From a virus, in the IMG/VR virus record IMGVR_UViG_3300021959_000498, positions 1 to 21,073 of that record: a stretch of 21,073 bases of DNA; one strand, written 5' to 3'. A program made the position numbers and the translations under genes. A model generated the notes under the pieces. It saw only the letters and a program-made list of their open reading frames with translations, was not told the DNA's origin and made no database searches. The first letter of the stretch is position 1; every line of letters starts with the position of its first letter. Shown here in pieces: positions 8,770 to 16,111 of the stretch.

Positions 8770-10841
8770 TATGCTAATGCTCCACGAAGCATATCTCTAC
8801 TGCCACCTTTGTTTCGATTGATTGAATCCATGACGATGGACATGATTGTCTCGCCATTGTCACGACGAACTGTGGCTTTTGAAGCTACCATTGATTCGCC
8901 TGTGTTGTTGATGATTTCGACTTTATTACGAAGGACTGAACCAGTTCCAACAGGACTAAGAACCGTTCCCTGCCCAACAGGTCCACCTCCACCAAGCGGA
9001 TTCATGAATCCAGAAATATCAGCACCACGGAATACCTCTGGACCACCAAACATAGACCCAGCCAACTTGCCAATACTCTCAGTAATCCCCATCGCCAACT
9101 TCTGACTCTGGATACGCAACATCGATTTAATGATGTCGTTTGCTAACCCATGAAATGCTGCTTTTAGGTCGGGTATCTTGTTGTTGAGCAAGTCGTCGAA
9201 GAAGGTGTCGAAGGTAGCTGTGAGTGACTGATTTAGGGTTGTGGCGAACTTCATGCTAATCTTATCCATGTCACCGTAGGTCTTTTCCCACTTGGTTTTT
9301 ATCTCATCGACTGCCTTCATGTATCCTGTGAGTTCTGGTGGAGTTTCGATTCTAGCATTCACATCTTCTATAGATTTCTTTAGATGCTCAAACCCTTCTG
9401 CGGCCTCCTCCTCTGGTGGCTTCCCTGACTTGGCAGTAAAACCTTTTGATAATTTTGAAAAAATCATTCGCCTTGAGTCAAGAACCTTGTCCATCATCTT
9501 CTTGTACTTATCAACGAAGGATTCTTTTTCGGGAGCTTTATCAAGTATCTTGGCCCTTTCTGCGTCAATAGCCTTTAGAAGCTCAGCTTCTCTCGCAAGC
9601 AAGTCTTTGTAATATTCTTTAGCTGCCTTTAGCGTTTCATCCTTGGACTTCTTAGAAAATAAATGATGAGCTAGCGGCGTTCTTCTTATGCTTTCGATAG
9701 CATCAATCGAATCTTTTATCTGTGTCCTGATTGGGCCAAGCGAGAGTGCCTCTTCTTTATCAAGCTCTGCCAATGACGCCTTCCCAAATGGATTCAACTC
9801 ACCATCCTTGCCGCGATACTTATTGCCCTGCTTCGCCTTCTTAAATTCGTTCATCATAGATCTCGCCTTGGTCAAAAGCAGGAGAACACTATTAATGGCG
9901 ATTCTTATTGAACTCATCATTTCATTTATCACAATCCCAACAACCTGCAATATGCCAGTATCGGCACCATAAAGCAACTTCGCAAACTCCTTGATGTCGT
10001 TGGAGATGTTATCGACATGCGTCCTCATACTCGTGAATATAGCGTCAATCTGAGGCTTGTTTGCCTTTATCAACTTAACCATTCCAGACACAGACGATGT
10101 GATTTTACCAAACGCATTCTTGGCAAATTCAAAAGCACCAGCATCACCTATCTCAGTCATCAACTTGAACCACTGAGTCTTCATTTGATTCACTCCAGCC
10201 GCCCATGTTCCGGCGTATTCCTTCATGGTTTCTTTGCCGCCTCTCCTCATGAATTTGAGCATGGCAGTGATAGCATCTTCAGAACTGAGCTGAACCTTCT
10301 TCATTTCGACCAAGACCTGTTTTGGAGTTTTCCCCATCTCCAGTGCCATCTTTTTAACCAACTGAGGGATGCGTTCTGCCAACTGATTAATCTCCTGCTT
10401 CTGAGCATGAGGCAGTGCTGTCATCTGACGAAACGCTCTGGTCACTCCAGAAATATCGTGAGCAGTTAATCCGTATTTGGTCTGAGCAGCGATCAGAGAT
10501 TCCATCGCGCCACTGGTCGGATCAATACCAGCATTAATCAAATCATTGAAAGAGTTCGTCATTTGCTGAATTGTAGATACGGGATTCTTTCTCTGAAAAT
10601 CCTCAATCCAAGCAAATGCTTGATCGGCAGCTTTGGCATCACCAAGAACTGCTTTCATCTTGATGTGCATTTGCTCAAGCTGGGAGTTAGACTCGATAAA
10701 ACTATCAGCTAACTTGAATCCACCAAAAGCTACAGCTAGACCCGACACGCCAGACATGAGCGACTTAATGCCCTTACTCACTTTCTGAAGCGGTTTGGTG
10801 GCAAAATCAACTGCCCTTATCGTTATCTTTACTGCGCTCAT
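8769..10841 (-). CDS. H: Tape measure protein (gpH-like)
   Basis: This encodes 690 residues, the longest helical protein of the tail module, placed directly after the chaperone pair as in lambda. A short hydrophobic segment lies at about 28-48 (SGLAVAFGGFKLADSF). The tape measure core region holds QKQEINQLAERIPQLVKKMA at about 160-180 and GTWAAGVNQMKTQW soon after. A second hydrophobic stretch near 305-335 contains SVLLLLTKA. Lysine-rich coiled-coil sequence fills the middle. The C-terminus (about 550-610, ATFDTFFDDLLNNKIPDLKAAFHG) resembles the lambda tape measure C-terminal domain. The protein sets tail length and enters the host envelope. At roughly 0.15 nm per residue the tail would be near 100 nm (an estimate). 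AAGG lies six bases before the ATG, and the gene overlaps the GT stop by 35 bases. Confidence 0.93.
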   Translation of the reverse strand: MSAVKITIRAVDFATKPLQKVSKGIKSLMSGVSGLAVAFGGFKLADSFIESNSQLEQMHIKMKAVLGDAKAADQAFAWIEDFQRKNPVSTIQQMTNSFNDLINAGIDPTSGAMESLIAAQTKYGLTAHDISGVTRAFRQMTALPHAQKQEINQLAERIPQLVKKMALEMGKTPKQVLVEMKKVQLSSEDAITAMLKFMRRGGKETMKEYAGTWAAGVNQMKTQWFKLMTEIGDAGAFEFAKNAFGKITSSVSGMVKLIKANKPQIDAIFTSMRTHVDNISNDIKEFAKLLYGADTGILQVVGIVINEMMSSIRIAINSVLLLLTKARSMMNEFKKAKQGNKYRGKDGELNPFGKASLAELDKEEALSLGPIRTQIKDSIDAIESIRRTPLAHHLFSKKSKDETLKAAKEYYKDLLAREAELLKAIDAERAKILDKAPEKESFVDKYKKMMDKVLDSRRMIFSKLSKGFTAKSGKPPEEEAAEGFEHLKKSIEDVNARIETPPELTGYMKAVDEIKTKWEKTYGDMDKISMKFATTLNQSLTATFDTFFDDLLNNKIPDLKAAFHGLANDIIKSMLRIQSQKLAMGITESIGKLAGSMFGGPEVFRGADISGFMNPLGGGGPVGQGTVLSPVGTGSVLRNKVEIINNTGESMVASKATVRRDNGETIMSIVMDSINRNKGGSRDMLRGALA

Positions 10842-11405
10842 TTAGAACCTTCTGCTCAAGTAGCTTGAGTCTGCGTAGCATAATGTCATCGAAGGTTTCC
10901 CCAAGCGATTCGATTACAATTTTACATGCGGTGTAGTCAAGACCTATCGGGCCATCCATGCCCATCCTCCACTGAGATGAGCAGTACGACCAGATTTCAA
11001 AAAACACATCCACCTCGTCATCAGACTCCGGTGGCTTAAAATCACAAGGCCCACATGGAGTGGGCTTTCCTAGACCTGAGAAAGCGACCCGACAAGCACT
11101 ACACTTGTCAGGTCCAGACTGATCAGCAGTATGCCAATCCCAAGTCTCTAGGATTTTTTTTCGACATCACCTCCGAACGTCTTGCCGATAATGTCCATAG
11201 CGAGCTTGAAAAACTCGATATAGGGCATCTTATCTAATTCAGCAGTGGCGTCAGGAAAAGTGTGAGCGCAAACCTTTTCAGCAACATCGTCGTCCAAATC
11301 GAATGAACTTTCGTTCGTTCCATTAAGGACGAGTTTGTGGAGGTTGATCCCGTTCTCTTTGAGAGCTTTGAGATCAACCCTTGTGAGTGCTTTAGCTTCA
11401 AGCAT
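10807..11405 (-). CDS. Tail assembly chaperone GT, -1 frameshift fusion (DUF1799-type C-terminus)
   Basis: Ribosomes that slip back one base on the A8 run at 11161-11154 leave the G frame just before its stop and read on to 10807, giving 199 residues. The join reads GAA AAA AAA then ATC CTA GAG, and the new frame has no stop until the TGA at 10809-10807. The extension contains CSAC and CGPC separated by 12 residues, a zinc-ribbon-like pattern. It then has SSQWRMGMDGPIGLDYTA, which I recognise as the DUF1799 signature found beside tape measure genes. In lambda, GT binds the tape measure and recruits tail tube subunits, then leaves before completion. The T frame has no usable upstream start except a weak GTG at 11013 that would cut off the cysteines. 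Confidence 0.85.
11148..11405 (-). CDS. G: Tail assembly chaperone G (unshifted product)
   Basis: This encodes 85 residues, ending at a TAG nine bases after the slippery site. It is acidic and helical with no catalytic motif (NLHKLVLNGTNESSFDLDDD). AAGG six bases upstream supports the ATG, which overlaps the tail tube gene by eight bases. Position between tail tube and tape measure, and the shift site at its 3' end, identify it as the G member of the G/GT pair. It coats the tape measure during tail assembly and is absent from mature virions in lambda. It is shorter than lambda G (140). Confidence 0.85.
   Translation of the reverse strand: MLEAKALTRVDLKALKENGINLHKLVLNGTNESSFDLDDDVAEKVCAHTFPDATAELDKMPYIEFFKLAMDIIGKTFGGDVEKKS
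11154..11174 (-). promoter_or_regulatory. Programmed -1 frameshift site with internal Shine-Dalgarno stimulator
   Basis: The zero frame reads GGA GGT GAT GTC GAA AAA AAA TCC TAG. The slippery heptamer A AAA AAA is at 11160-11154. GGAGGTGAT at 11174-11166 is complementary to nine bases near the 3' end of 16S rRNA (anti-Shine-Dalgarno region), with nine bases between GGAGG and the heptamer. This is the layout of the E. coli dnaX stimulator. A stop in the T frame (TGA at 11169-11167) immediately precedes the overlap, so shifting is the only obvious entry. Confidence 0.85.
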
Positions 11406-12351
11406 AGCTAGCCTTATCGTTCGTTAGTGTAACGACGATAGGATAACCCTCACTGGAATCTTGAAAGTAGGCTTTGAAGTTAATTGTGTGGTAAACTGGA
11501 CCATGACCACTGCGCTCCAACGGAGTACGAGGGAAACGAACCTCGGGCAATAGGAACGTCACAATGTTGGTGCCGCGAGTAGCAGTAATCTCGATGCTTG
11601 TTTCATCGCCAGAGATCGCCTGATTGTAGTAAGTCTGGTCTTCAAAGATCAGCTTGGCAGAACCACTAACCATCATCTTCTGCTCAGGCAGGTCAACGCG
11701 GAATCCGTTTGATGAGAGCGCATAAACGTCATCGGCCAAACCATTATCCACCTCGATGCTGACCTCAGTGGCAACAGCAACAGTGACGCCACCCTCTTTC
11801 ATCACGATGTCTTTCGCTTGGAATCGAGTCAGGACTTCTTCGACAGGCGTATTGTCCTGAGTTGAAACGCCAACAGTTTCAGAGCTACCAAGCAAGTCCA
11901 TGTCCACTGTAAGCTCAGTATCAACAGCGAAGTTGAATGACATGCGGTTGACTTTGATGCCGTCGAACAAGTGGTATGAGTTGATGTCAGAAAACCCACT
12001 CTCGAGAGTAGCCGATGGATTGGTGTTGCTTGGAGTAAACTCATGCTCATACGGACCAGCACCAGTTGTAGTGGGGGCACCAAACATCAGCTTGAACCAG
12101 TATCCCATGTTGGTTACATCGAAAGGAACCGACACTGGGCCTTCAACGGAGATGTTACCAAAGGAGGGCTCAGTCTCAAAGCGTTGAGCGTGGTTGATCG
12201 TTTCTGGATCAATCATATTCTCGCTTGAGCCAATACCGATACTGTTGAACGGCAACGATACCATATCCCCATCATTGATAGTGGGTGTGGTTCCGTAAGT
12301 GCTCTCAAAAACGAGATTCAGCTTTTCAAAAAATCCTCTAGCCTGTGGCAT
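11398..12351 (-). CDS. V: Major tail tube protein (gpV-like)
   Basis: This encodes 317 residues, beta-rich, with a start supported by AGGAG six bases upstream. The N-terminus (FEKLNLVFESTYGTTPT) and the segment ISVEGPVSVPFDVTNMGYWF are typical of phage tail tube proteins of the Phage_tube type. The C-terminus repeats the tube theme (FLLPEVRFPRTPLERSG, HTINFKAYFQDS). Hexamers of this protein stack around the tape measure to form the non-contractile tube. The position before G/GT matches lambda V (246 residues); the extra length suggests an added domain or a two-domain tube subunit. No Ig-like decoration is obvious. Confidence 0.85.
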   Translation of the reverse strand: MPQARGFFEKLNLVFESTYGTTPTINDGDMVSLPFNSIGIGSSENMIDPETINHAQRFETEPSFGNISVEGPVSVPFDVTNMGYWFKLMFGAPTTTGAGPYEHEFTPSNTNPSATLESGFSDINSYHLFDGIKVNRMSFNFAVDTELTVDMDLLGSSETVGVSTQDNTPVEEVLTRFQAKDIVMKEGGVTVAVATEVSIEVDNGLADDVYALSSNGFRVDLPEQKMMVSGSAKLIFEDQTYYNQAISGDETSIEITATRGTNIVTFLLPEVRFPRTPLERSGHGPVYHTINFKAYFQDSSEGYPIVVTLTNDKASYA

Positions 12352-12360
12352 CCTATACTC

Positions 12361-12852
12361 CTATCCTAATGTTTGTGTGGCCCCAAGAACATGGTCAACT
12401 TGAACTGTTACGCTCATATTAGCCACATGCAAAGGAAAAAATGTTGTGTCAAAATCTACAGTAATAAAGTCTGCCTTAGCATTATATAAGCCAGCATGCG
12501 TTTGAAGCAAGTCGATTACAAGATTTGCCATTGCGTCAATATCATAGACTCCTTCCATATCAATAATATCGTCACCATCATTGTCAGAGAAGGAAGAGTC
12601 AAGAATCCCAAGTTCAAATGAGAAGTCAAAAGACAGGTCGCCCTGAGACATCCCAGTGTTCATGCCCTCTGGCACGATAACGCAGAACGGAGCTTCGTTC
12701 TGCCCCCATTCCCTGCGCTCGTCAGCACCAACTGCAACGGATAGATCCTTGCTGTATTTGTCTGTGCAAAAATCAGATATTTCTGTGCTGTTGCGAATCG
12801 CATCACGAAACGTGATCAACAGATCAGACATGGTGAAGGAAAGACCGATCAT
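12361..12852 (-). CDS. U: Tail terminator / completion protein (gpU-like)
   Basis: This encodes 163 residues. The first ATG overlaps the previous stop (ATGA); a second ATG seven codons in (MSDLLITFRDAIRNS) could also serve, and neither has a strong ribosome site. The shape, an N-terminal helix then a mixed alpha/beta body ending in FFPLHVANMSVTVQVDHVLG, fits tail terminators of the gpU class, which form a hexameric ring that caps the tube and joins it to the head. An acidic loop DNDGDDIIDME lies near residue 90. Sequence similarity was not directly recognised; the call relies on size and on position between Z-like and tube genes. Confidence 0.55.
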   Translation of the reverse strand: MIGLSFTMSDLLITFRDAIRNSTEISDFCTDKYSKDLSVAVGADERREWGQNEAPFCVIVPEGMNTGMSQGDLSFDFSFELGILDSSFSDNDGDDIIDMEGVYDIDAMANLVIDLLQTHAGLYNAKADFITVDFDTTFFPLHVANMSVTVQVDHVLGATQTLG

Positions 12853-13511
12853 GCTACTTTGCTCGAGACTTTGAATTTATTGAACAGATCATTGAATCGA
12901 CGCTTGAAGTCATTCTGCATGCGCTTGATATTGGCATTGAAATACTGCTCAACAACGGGACGAGGTTTCATTTTTAAATGTCTCTTCACCGTATACAGTC
13001 CAACCTGCTCAAAGTAAGCGTACATGTCATCATCCATTGTGATTTTGTTGCTCTTGATGATACGCCCACTGGACGGATGCTTATACCACCCCTTCGCTAG
13101 CATTATTGCCCACTTCTCAGCTCCCTTGGCAGCATTGATATTGTCAGTGCCAGCAACCTTGTTGTCGCTGGTAAATCCGTAGGTATAAACTCCATGCTCA
13201 TTCTTCTGGTAACGAATGGTATTCCAGAATCGACTGCCAGTATTTCCGCTATATGGCTTATTGCTGCGATGAATATGTCTACCTTTTCTTTCGGCAGATG
13301 TATTGGAGTTATTGACTCTGAATTCCCCTGCCGAATCAAGCATTTTCTTGGGATCGCCAGCAGCATTGCGCTGAATATATCTTTTTAGCTTTTTACGATG
13401 AGATGCTACAACTCGACTCACGACAATATCTACAATGCGTGGATATTTTTTGACGAAAGTATTGTACTCTTTACTGGCCCGATTATCGACCTCTAGCCTA
13501 ATCTCAGCCAC
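12849..13511 (-). CDS. Z: Minor tail protein, Z-like / HK97 gp10-like
   Basis: This encodes 220 residues, strongly basic, with many Lys and Arg (RKKLKRYIQRN, NDFKRRFNDLFNKFK). GTG at 13511 shares its G with the preceding TAG, so translation is coupled. The aromatic middle (WAIMLAKGWYKHPSSGRII) and the helical ends fit the tail component placed between head joining and terminator genes (lambda Z, 192 residues). That protein acts at the head-proximal end of the tail and is needed for DNA ejection in lambda. I do not see a decisive motif, so the assignment is mainly synteny. No membrane segment or catalytic site was found. Confidence 0.55.
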   Translation of the reverse strand: MAEIRLEVDNRASKEYNTFVKKYPRIVDIVVSRVVASHRKKLKRYIQRNAAGDPKKMLDSAGEFRVNNSNTSAERKGRHIHRSNKPYSGNTGSRFWNTIRYQKNEHGVYTYGFTSDNKVAGTDNINAAKGAEKWAIMLAKGWYKHPSSGRIIKSNKITMDDDMYAYFEQVGLYTVKRHLKMKPRPVVEQYFNANIKRMQNDFKRRFNDLFNKFKVSSKVA

Positions 13512-13858
13512 TACCTAATGCGACCCCTGCGCCTAGTCTCATCAGCGGTGCAGGAGAATGACCACATGCCATGCTCGAGAACCAGTTGCTTGATAGACCA
13601 GTTGATGCCGTTGCCAACCTGAGCAATCACATCATAGATGGCGGGGTTCGTGATAAAAGCTGAGGCAGGTGCATAGATAGTACAAAGCTTCGAGATACTT
13701 CGATTCGCTTCGTTCTCTACACCTGCCCCAGTGTTAAATGATTCAATATCAACGGTTCCTTGGAAGGTTACACCTGCATGAACAAGATCTTCTTCGTGTA
13801 CTTTCGCACCGAAGAAGATCCTCTCCACATCATCATCAAGACGATCTTGGAACCCCAA
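13511..13858 (-). CDS. Head-tail joining protein (gpFII-like)
   Basis: This encodes 115 residues (lambda FII has 117), beta-rich, with VHAGVTFQGTVDIESFNTG and SIKQLVLEHGMWSFSCTAD. The stop is shared with the next gene. The start is uncertain: the frame begins with TTG 13858 only a few bases after the capsid stop and has no clear ribosome site, so coupling to the capsid gene is likely; a GTG ten codons in is a poorer choice. Position directly after the major capsid and before the Z/U genes fits the joining protein that forms the head-side interface for the tail. The family was not directly recognised. Confidence 0.55.
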   Translation of the reverse strand: MGFQDRLDDDVERIFFGAKVHEEDLVHAGVTFQGTVDIESFNTGAGVENEANRSISKLCTIYAPASAFITNPAIYDVIAQVGNGINWSIKQLVLEHGMWSFSCTADETRRRGRIR

Positions 13859-13863
13859 TATTT

Positions 13864-14793
13864 CTACAGACCCGTAAAGAGGTAGCCCGCTTCGCTCAAG
13901 ACGATCTTGTGATCCTCATGACTGCGAACACGGATGATGTTGCTGCGAGTCTGCTCTTCTTCGTAAGACTCAGTACCAACCAAACTGTCGTTCGACCAGT
14001 TCATAGTGAGTCCATACTTGGGGCCGCCTTGCAGAGAAGAACCACCGATCCACAAGAATCCTTTGGTGTCGTCCCAGATAGAACTACCAGAGAAGTCTTG
14101 CCCCTCATCAGCAGTGTTCTGGATACCAGAAGAGATCTTCAGGTCAACGCCCAAGAAGGCAGAAACCAGAGCGACCTGAGCTTCAAAAGCCATAGTCAAA
14201 GGGTTGGCAGTAAATTTGGCACTACCCAAGAACTCTTCACAAACCAAAATCTCTTGGAACTTGGCCCAAGTGATAGTGAGTCCGTTGGGAGCAACACCAG
14301 TGCGATCACGAACGGTAGCGATTGCATCCTTCACATCCTCGCGAGGAGTACAGGTAGCAGCAGTGGACCATGCAGTGCCAACAGCATTGCCAGACTCGGC
14401 ATATACGATGTCACGGATACGAATCTCGCGATTCTTGGCCTGATGACCGAGCAAGATGTTTTGCATCTCGATTTCGGCGTCAAGGTAAGAGTCGTAGTTC
14501 TCGGCCAATGTTTCGTCAACTGGACCTTCAAGACCGCGCTCAACACAAGAGAATGTATCTTGATCGAAACCAAAATCGATTCGGTTGTATCCACCACGAG
14601 GCGAACGAGAATCGTCTGCATTTTTCATCAGATCTTCTTTGTTCATCTTGGGGAATGCGCCAGATTGCAGCGATGTGCTGAACATGGGCATAATGCTCAA
14701 GCCAACATAACCAGCAGCATTTCCAGCTACGTCAAATTCTTTAGCGAGGTCGAATAAATCTCGACGCGCAATTACTGAGTTTGGACCAGACAT
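13864..14793 (-). CDS. Major capsid protein, HK97 fold
   Basis: This encodes 309 residues with a strong ribosome site (AGGAG, eight bases before ATG). It starts with a short N-terminal arm. The stretch DFGFDQDTFSCVERGLEGPVD suits the E-loop/P-domain start of HK97-fold capsids, followed by a long helix with RIRDIVYAES. The core (GVAPNGLTITWAKFQEIL, FLGVDLKISSG) and the C-terminal LTMNWSNDSLV region fit the family in which this helix-rich P-domain is followed by a beta/alpha A-domain. There is no N-terminal delta domain, in keeping with the separate nested scaffold upstream. Gene order (protease/scaffold, decoration, this) makes the identification secure. It forms the icosahedral shell. Confidence 0.9.
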   Translation of the reverse strand: MSGPNSVIARRDLFDLAKEFDVAGNAAGYVGLSIMPMFSTSLQSGAFPKMNKEDLMKNADDSRSPRGGYNRIDFGFDQDTFSCVERGLEGPVDETLAENYDSYLDAEIEMQNILLGHQAKNREIRIRDIVYAESGNAVGTAWSTAATCTPREDVKDAIATVRDRTGVAPNGLTITWAKFQEILVCEEFLGSAKFTANPLTMAFEAQVALVSAFLGVDLKISSGIQNTADEGQDFSGSSIWDDTKGFLWIGGSSLQGGPKYGLTMNWSNDSLVGTESYEEEQTRSNIIRVRSHEDHKIVLSEAGYLFTGL

Positions 14794-14804
14794 CTATTTG
14801 TCTC

Positions 14805-15161
14805 CTACGCTAAATTTTTCAAAAGAACTTCAATCACGGAACCGTCAGCAGACGCAGCATCGAGAGCAACGAAGCGAACAGTGGTTCCGGTGGTTTCTAC
14901 TTTGCCATCAGCGGCACCGTAAAGGTCATCGCCAGCAGTAATCGCTTCAGAGGCAATAGCCTTGAATGTACCAGCAGCAGTGAGGAGGCGAACAGTTACA
15001 GTCTCTCCAGCTTCGACGTTTTCATCACAGAAACCGATGGCGTAATCTTCGTCACCAGCAACTACGAGAAGACCAGCAACGAGTTTTACACGCTCGTAAC
15101 GAGACAGGGCAGACGCCCCAACAGTAAAGGACTTGAGTCCAGTGGTGTTAATTTGGGACAT
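14805..15161 (-). CDS. Capsid decoration (cement) protein, gpD position
   Basis: I use ATG 15161 (118 residues), because it overlaps the protease stop as TAATG and has GGAGG ahead of it; a longer frame from 15188 would add nine residues and lacks such support. The protein is small, beta-rich and glycine/alanine-rich (KLVAGLLVVAGDEDYAIGFCDE, ITAGDDLYGAADGKVETTG). This pattern fits DUF2190-like capsid cement proteins rather than lambda gpD by sequence. It sits between scaffold and major capsid exactly as D does (110 residues). Such proteins bind the outside of the expanded shell and stabilise it against DNA pressure. Confidence 0.75.
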   Translation of the reverse strand: MSQINTTGLKSFTVGASALSRYERVKLVAGLLVVAGDEDYAIGFCDENVEAGETVTVRLLTAAGTFKAIASEAITAGDDLYGAADGKVETTGTTVRFVALDAASADGSVIEVLLKNLA

Positions 15162-15580
15162 TATTTCTTCCTCCGAACAATTTCGCAACCATCCATGAAT
15201 GCAGAGTGCAGCTCAGGTTGATTTTTGGCAACTTTACTCATGGCAGCAGCGCGAGACAGGCCACCTTTGATTTCGTCTTCAACAGCAGACATGAAGGTCA
15301 CTTCCTTCTGCTCTACTTCGGCCATTTCAGCGGCAGCAGCAGGTGCAGGGGCAGGTGCTTCTTTCAAGCTGGTCACTTCAGCTTTGAGGCTGGCGATTTC
15401 AGCTTTCTGACTTTCGATGACTTTAGCTGAGAACTCAACTACAGACATGCCTTCAGAAAAGCACTGGTTGACGAGACTTGCATCATCAGAGATGGCAAGC
15501 ATTTCTTTGAAGCGGGATTGAATTTCAGACTTGGCAGATGCTTCGATAGCTGCCGTATCCACTTTCGGCTCATCGGCCAT
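15161..15580 (-). CDS. Nested in-frame scaffold protein (Nu3-like)
   Basis: ATG 15580 is codon 178 of the protease gene and has AAGGAG six bases upstream, the best ribosome site in that region. Starting there gives a 139-residue protein (MADEPKVDTAAIEASAKSE) holding only the helical, coiled-coil scaffold and its basic tail. Lambda makes Nu3 from inside C the same way, so capsid subunits meet an excess of free scaffold over protease-scaffold fusion. The start lies exactly at the protease-scaffold domain boundary. Expression is inferred. Confidence 0.75.
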   Translation of the reverse strand: MADEPKVDTAAIEASAKSEIQSRFKEMLAISDDASLVNQCFSEGMSVVEFSAKVIESQKAEIASLKAEVTSLKEAPAPAPAAAAEMAEVEQKEVTFMSAVEDEIKGGLSRAAAMSKVAKNQPELHSAFMDGCEIVRRKK

Positions 15581-16111
15581 AGGTGTCTCCTTAATAAAAG
15601 ACGGTTGGGAAAAACTGGTATCGGTGTCTTGAACTGCACCAAATAGAGTGAACGAGACTTCTTTGATCTCGGCATTTTTGAATAGGTAGAATGGGCCTTC
15701 TTGATCCTGACCATTTACCTCAACTGTTTCATTCTCTTCTATGAAGCGAATCTCAGTATTGTCTGGGTTAAACTGCAGCGAGCATTCCATACCGACATCG
15801 CGCATCGACTTCACATAGTCAGAAAACTGATTCTCGATAAATGTACCAGAGAACTCAGCAGACTCACCAAGCTTCATTTCAGTGATAACACCACACCCCT
15901 TTGAGGTGTCATGGTCAACCAGAGCTGCGATTTTGTCTTTACGCATGGTCATAGACGAAGTTTCAAACATGAACTCACCCCAATACCAGTGCTTAACACG
16001 CTGGCCAGAGTAAGGCGTCAATGTAAACTTATTATCGTCTACAGAGACAGCACCACCATTGACGCGAAAGCTCGCTGCGTCAGTCGGGATTTGTTTCTGA
16101 GTTTGACTCAT
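15161..16111 (-). CDS. Prohead protease with C-terminal scaffold (C/Nu3 arrangement)
   Basis: This encodes 316 residues. The N-terminal about 170 residues match the prohead serine protease family of HK97-type phages: His67 in ALVDHD, and Ser153 in KEVSFTLFG as the likely nucleophile; GMECSLQF near 110 is a further conserved strand. The C-terminal part is a scaffold: helix DTAAIEASAKSEIQSRFKEML, a coiled coil near 232-250 (SQKAEIASLKAEVTSLK), a proline-alanine linker, and a basic tail ending EIVRRKK. The protease removes scaffold from the prohead before packaging. The ATG lies inside the portal gene (32-base overlap). The next gene starts on its stop codon. Lambda C (439 residues) is an S49-type protease, so the fold here differs even though the nested arrangement is the same. 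Confidence 0.85.
   Translation of the reverse strand: MSQTQKQIPTDAASFRVNGGAVSVDDNKFTLTPYSGQRVKHWYWGEFMFETSSMTMRKDKIAALVDHDTSKGCGVITEMKLGESAEFSGTFIENQFSDYVKSMRDVGMECSLQFNPDNTEIRFIEENETVEVNGQDQEGPFYLFKNAEIKEVSFTLFGAVQDTDTSFSQPSFIKETPMADEPKVDTAAIEASAKSEIQSRFKEMLAISDDASLVNQCFSEGMSVVEFSAKVIESQKAEIASLKAEVTSLKEAPAPAPAAAAEMAEVEQKEVTFMSAVEDEIKGGLSRAAAMSKVAKNQPELHSAFMDGCEIVRRKK
15587..15592 (-). promoter_or_regulatory. Internal ribosome binding site for the nested scaffold
   Basis: AAGGAG on the minus strand is followed by six bases and ATG 15580. It lies inside the protease frame, in the linker after the protease domain. Confidence 0.75.

Noticed and set aside
10017-10469. Plus-strand open frame (150 codons) opposite the tape measure gene
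   Set aside because: It is antisense to a clear tape measure region, with shadow-like His/Leu/Ser composition and no supporting start signals.
10807-11013. Standalone 68-residue gene from GTG 11013
   Set aside because: It has no ribosome site, cuts off the CxxC pair, and lies in perfect -1 phase behind a slippery site; it is better explained as the T part of the frameshift fusion.
11125-11168. Short frame from the ATG next to GGAGGTG (about 14 codons)
   Set aside because: Only two bases separate GGAGG from that ATG, the peptide is tiny, and the motif fits a frameshift stimulator far better.
13738-14757. Long plus-strand open frame (339 codons) opposite the capsid and joining genes
   Set aside because: It is fully antisense to confidently identified coding sequence, has an irregular Arg/Ser/His-rich composition, no recognisable domain and no promoter or ribosome site context.
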